The position numbers were made by a program, and so were the translations under genes. Of a stretch of 7,793 nucleotides of DNA, positions 7,515-7,793 are shown piece after piece (position 1 is the first letter of the stretch; every line of letters starts with the position of its first letter). The stretch comes from Bacteroidales bacterium (GTDB taxonomy: Bacteria > Bacteroidota > Bacteroidia > Bacteroidales > VadinHA17). Location: positions 1 to 7,793 of the forward strand of contig PMNJ01000106.1 in the NCBI GenBank assembly GCA_003162595.1, written 5' to 3'. The notes under the pieces were generated by a model. The model was not told where the DNA came from. It searched no databases and was given only the letters and a program-made list of their open reading frames with translations.

Positions 7515-7616
7515 TCAGACTATCTCAACCTCATCTCCAGGCTTCAGAATAGGGAGTTGTGTTTTGTGTGGAGTCATATAAGCATTATCAAGTGCAGAAG
7601 TAAACTTTCCTGGTGA
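7515..7616 (-). pseudogene. Possible C-terminal gene remnant on the minus strand
   Basis: On the minus strand, reading toward lower coordinates, an open frame ends at TGA (7517-7515) with the protein-like tail LPILKPGDEVEIV. The segment from about 7616 down to 7515 gives some 33 coherent residues. Further upstream the same frame runs into the inverted repeat and then a TAG, so there is no room for a normal gene. It could be the end of a gene broken by the repeat, or a 20-residue peptide from the ATG at 7577. The LKPGDEVEIV string recalls the start of LD-carboxypeptidases and the end of some cofactor enzymes, but I cannot assign it. It may simply be chance. Confidence 0.25.
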
Positions 7617-7618
7617 AA

Positions 7619-7697
7619 CTTTGTGTCCTGGTGCCTTGGTGGAGGAAAAAAATAAATTCAGAGCCACCAAGACTTCAAGGCACTAAGAAACACCAAG
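7619..7697. repeat. Imperfect inverted repeat, intergenic and MITE/REP-like
   Basis: The left arm is 7619-7642 and the right arm 7664-7697, around an A-rich centre (7643-7663). CTTGGTGG (7635-7642) pairs exactly with CCACCAAG (7664-7671). GTGCCTTG (7631-7638) pairs exactly with CAAGGCAC (7676-7683). CTTTGTGT (7619-7626) pairs with ACACCAAG (7690-7697) with one mismatch. The inner stems share bases, so they are alternative pairings. CACCAAG also occurs twice in the same direction (7665-7671 and 7691-7697). The modular CACCAAG/CAAGGCAC wording resembles dispersed intergenic repeats I have seen in environmental Bacteroidota genomes, but only one copy is in this window. It carries no coding capacity. 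It might also act as a transcript end for the upstream gene. Confidence 0.6.
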
Positions 7698-7738
7698 TCA
7701 ATATGCTATAAATCTTACGGATCAGAGCCTAAAATTAT

Positions 7739-7746
7739 TATATTTG
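7739..7746 (+). promoter_or_regulatory. TAnnTTTG -7 box before the gene starting at 7785
   Basis: TATATTTG matches the Bacteroidota -7 consensus exactly. At the right distance upstream there is only TTACGG (7715-7720), a weak -33 candidate. A start near 7753 would give a leader of about 32 bases to the ATG at 7785. In such AT-rich DNA a chance match is possible. Confidence 0.4.
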
Positions 7747-7784
7747 TGCAACTTAATTAACGATAAATATTCACTATCAATATC

Positions 7785-7793
7785 ATGAAGAAT
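7785..7793 (+). CDS. Possible start of a gene running off the window
   Basis: ATG AAG AAT (Met-Lys-Asn) begins at 7785 and is cut by the window end after three codons. Support comes from position only: a consensus -7 box lies 38 bases upstream and the intervening leader is AT-rich. The Met-Lys-Asn opening is common in exported Bacteroidota proteins. Nothing can be said about the product. Confidence 0.35.

Overview
The window looks like a chromosomal segment of a Bacteroidota bacterium, probably in or near the order Bacteroidales. The evidence is: homologues of PorW/SprE and PorX, which occur only in the type IX secretion (T9SS)/gliding phylum; promoters of the TAnnTTTG type; A-rich leaders with no Shine-Dalgarno sequence before any gene; and moderately AT-rich DNA. 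All complete genes are on the + strand.

Layout. Bases 1-143 are a leader with a candidate promoter (TTTG-N19-TAAACTTG). Next comes a two-gene iron-sulfur unit: mrp (144-1247, P-loop Fe-S carrier ATPase) and a NifU C-terminal-domain scaffold (1261-1500). A short gap (1501-1580) carries a perfect TAnnTTTG box. A second unit follows: porW (1581-4235, TPR lipoprotein of the T9SS, TTG start), porX (4232-5785, response-regulator receiver fused to a PglZ alkaline-phosphatase-like domain) and tsaE (5805-6218, ATPase of the tRNA t6A machinery). porW and porX overlap by ATGA. A strong promoter at 6231-6260 precedes an alanine-dehydrogenase-like gene (6280-7503). The last 290 bases hold a possible gene remnant on the minus strand, an imperfect inverted repeat (7619-7697), another TAnnTTTG box and an ATG at 7785 that may start a gene running off the window.

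How the genes relate. The first pair should assemble and deliver Fe-S clusters. The second unit couples a T9SS structural lipoprotein to the T9SS regulator PorX, with a translation-quality gene behind it. The last gene has the overall fold of alanine dehydrogenase, but by my alignment from memory it lacks the substrate-binding lysine and the catalytic histidine, and the middle glycine of the nucleotide-binding loop is Asn. Its real activity is therefore open.

The systems here are mostly known ones. The points I find most worth following are the porW-porX coupling, the altered AlaDH-like protein, the Mrp without its CxxC motif, and the shared promoter core in front of porW and the AlaDH-like gene.
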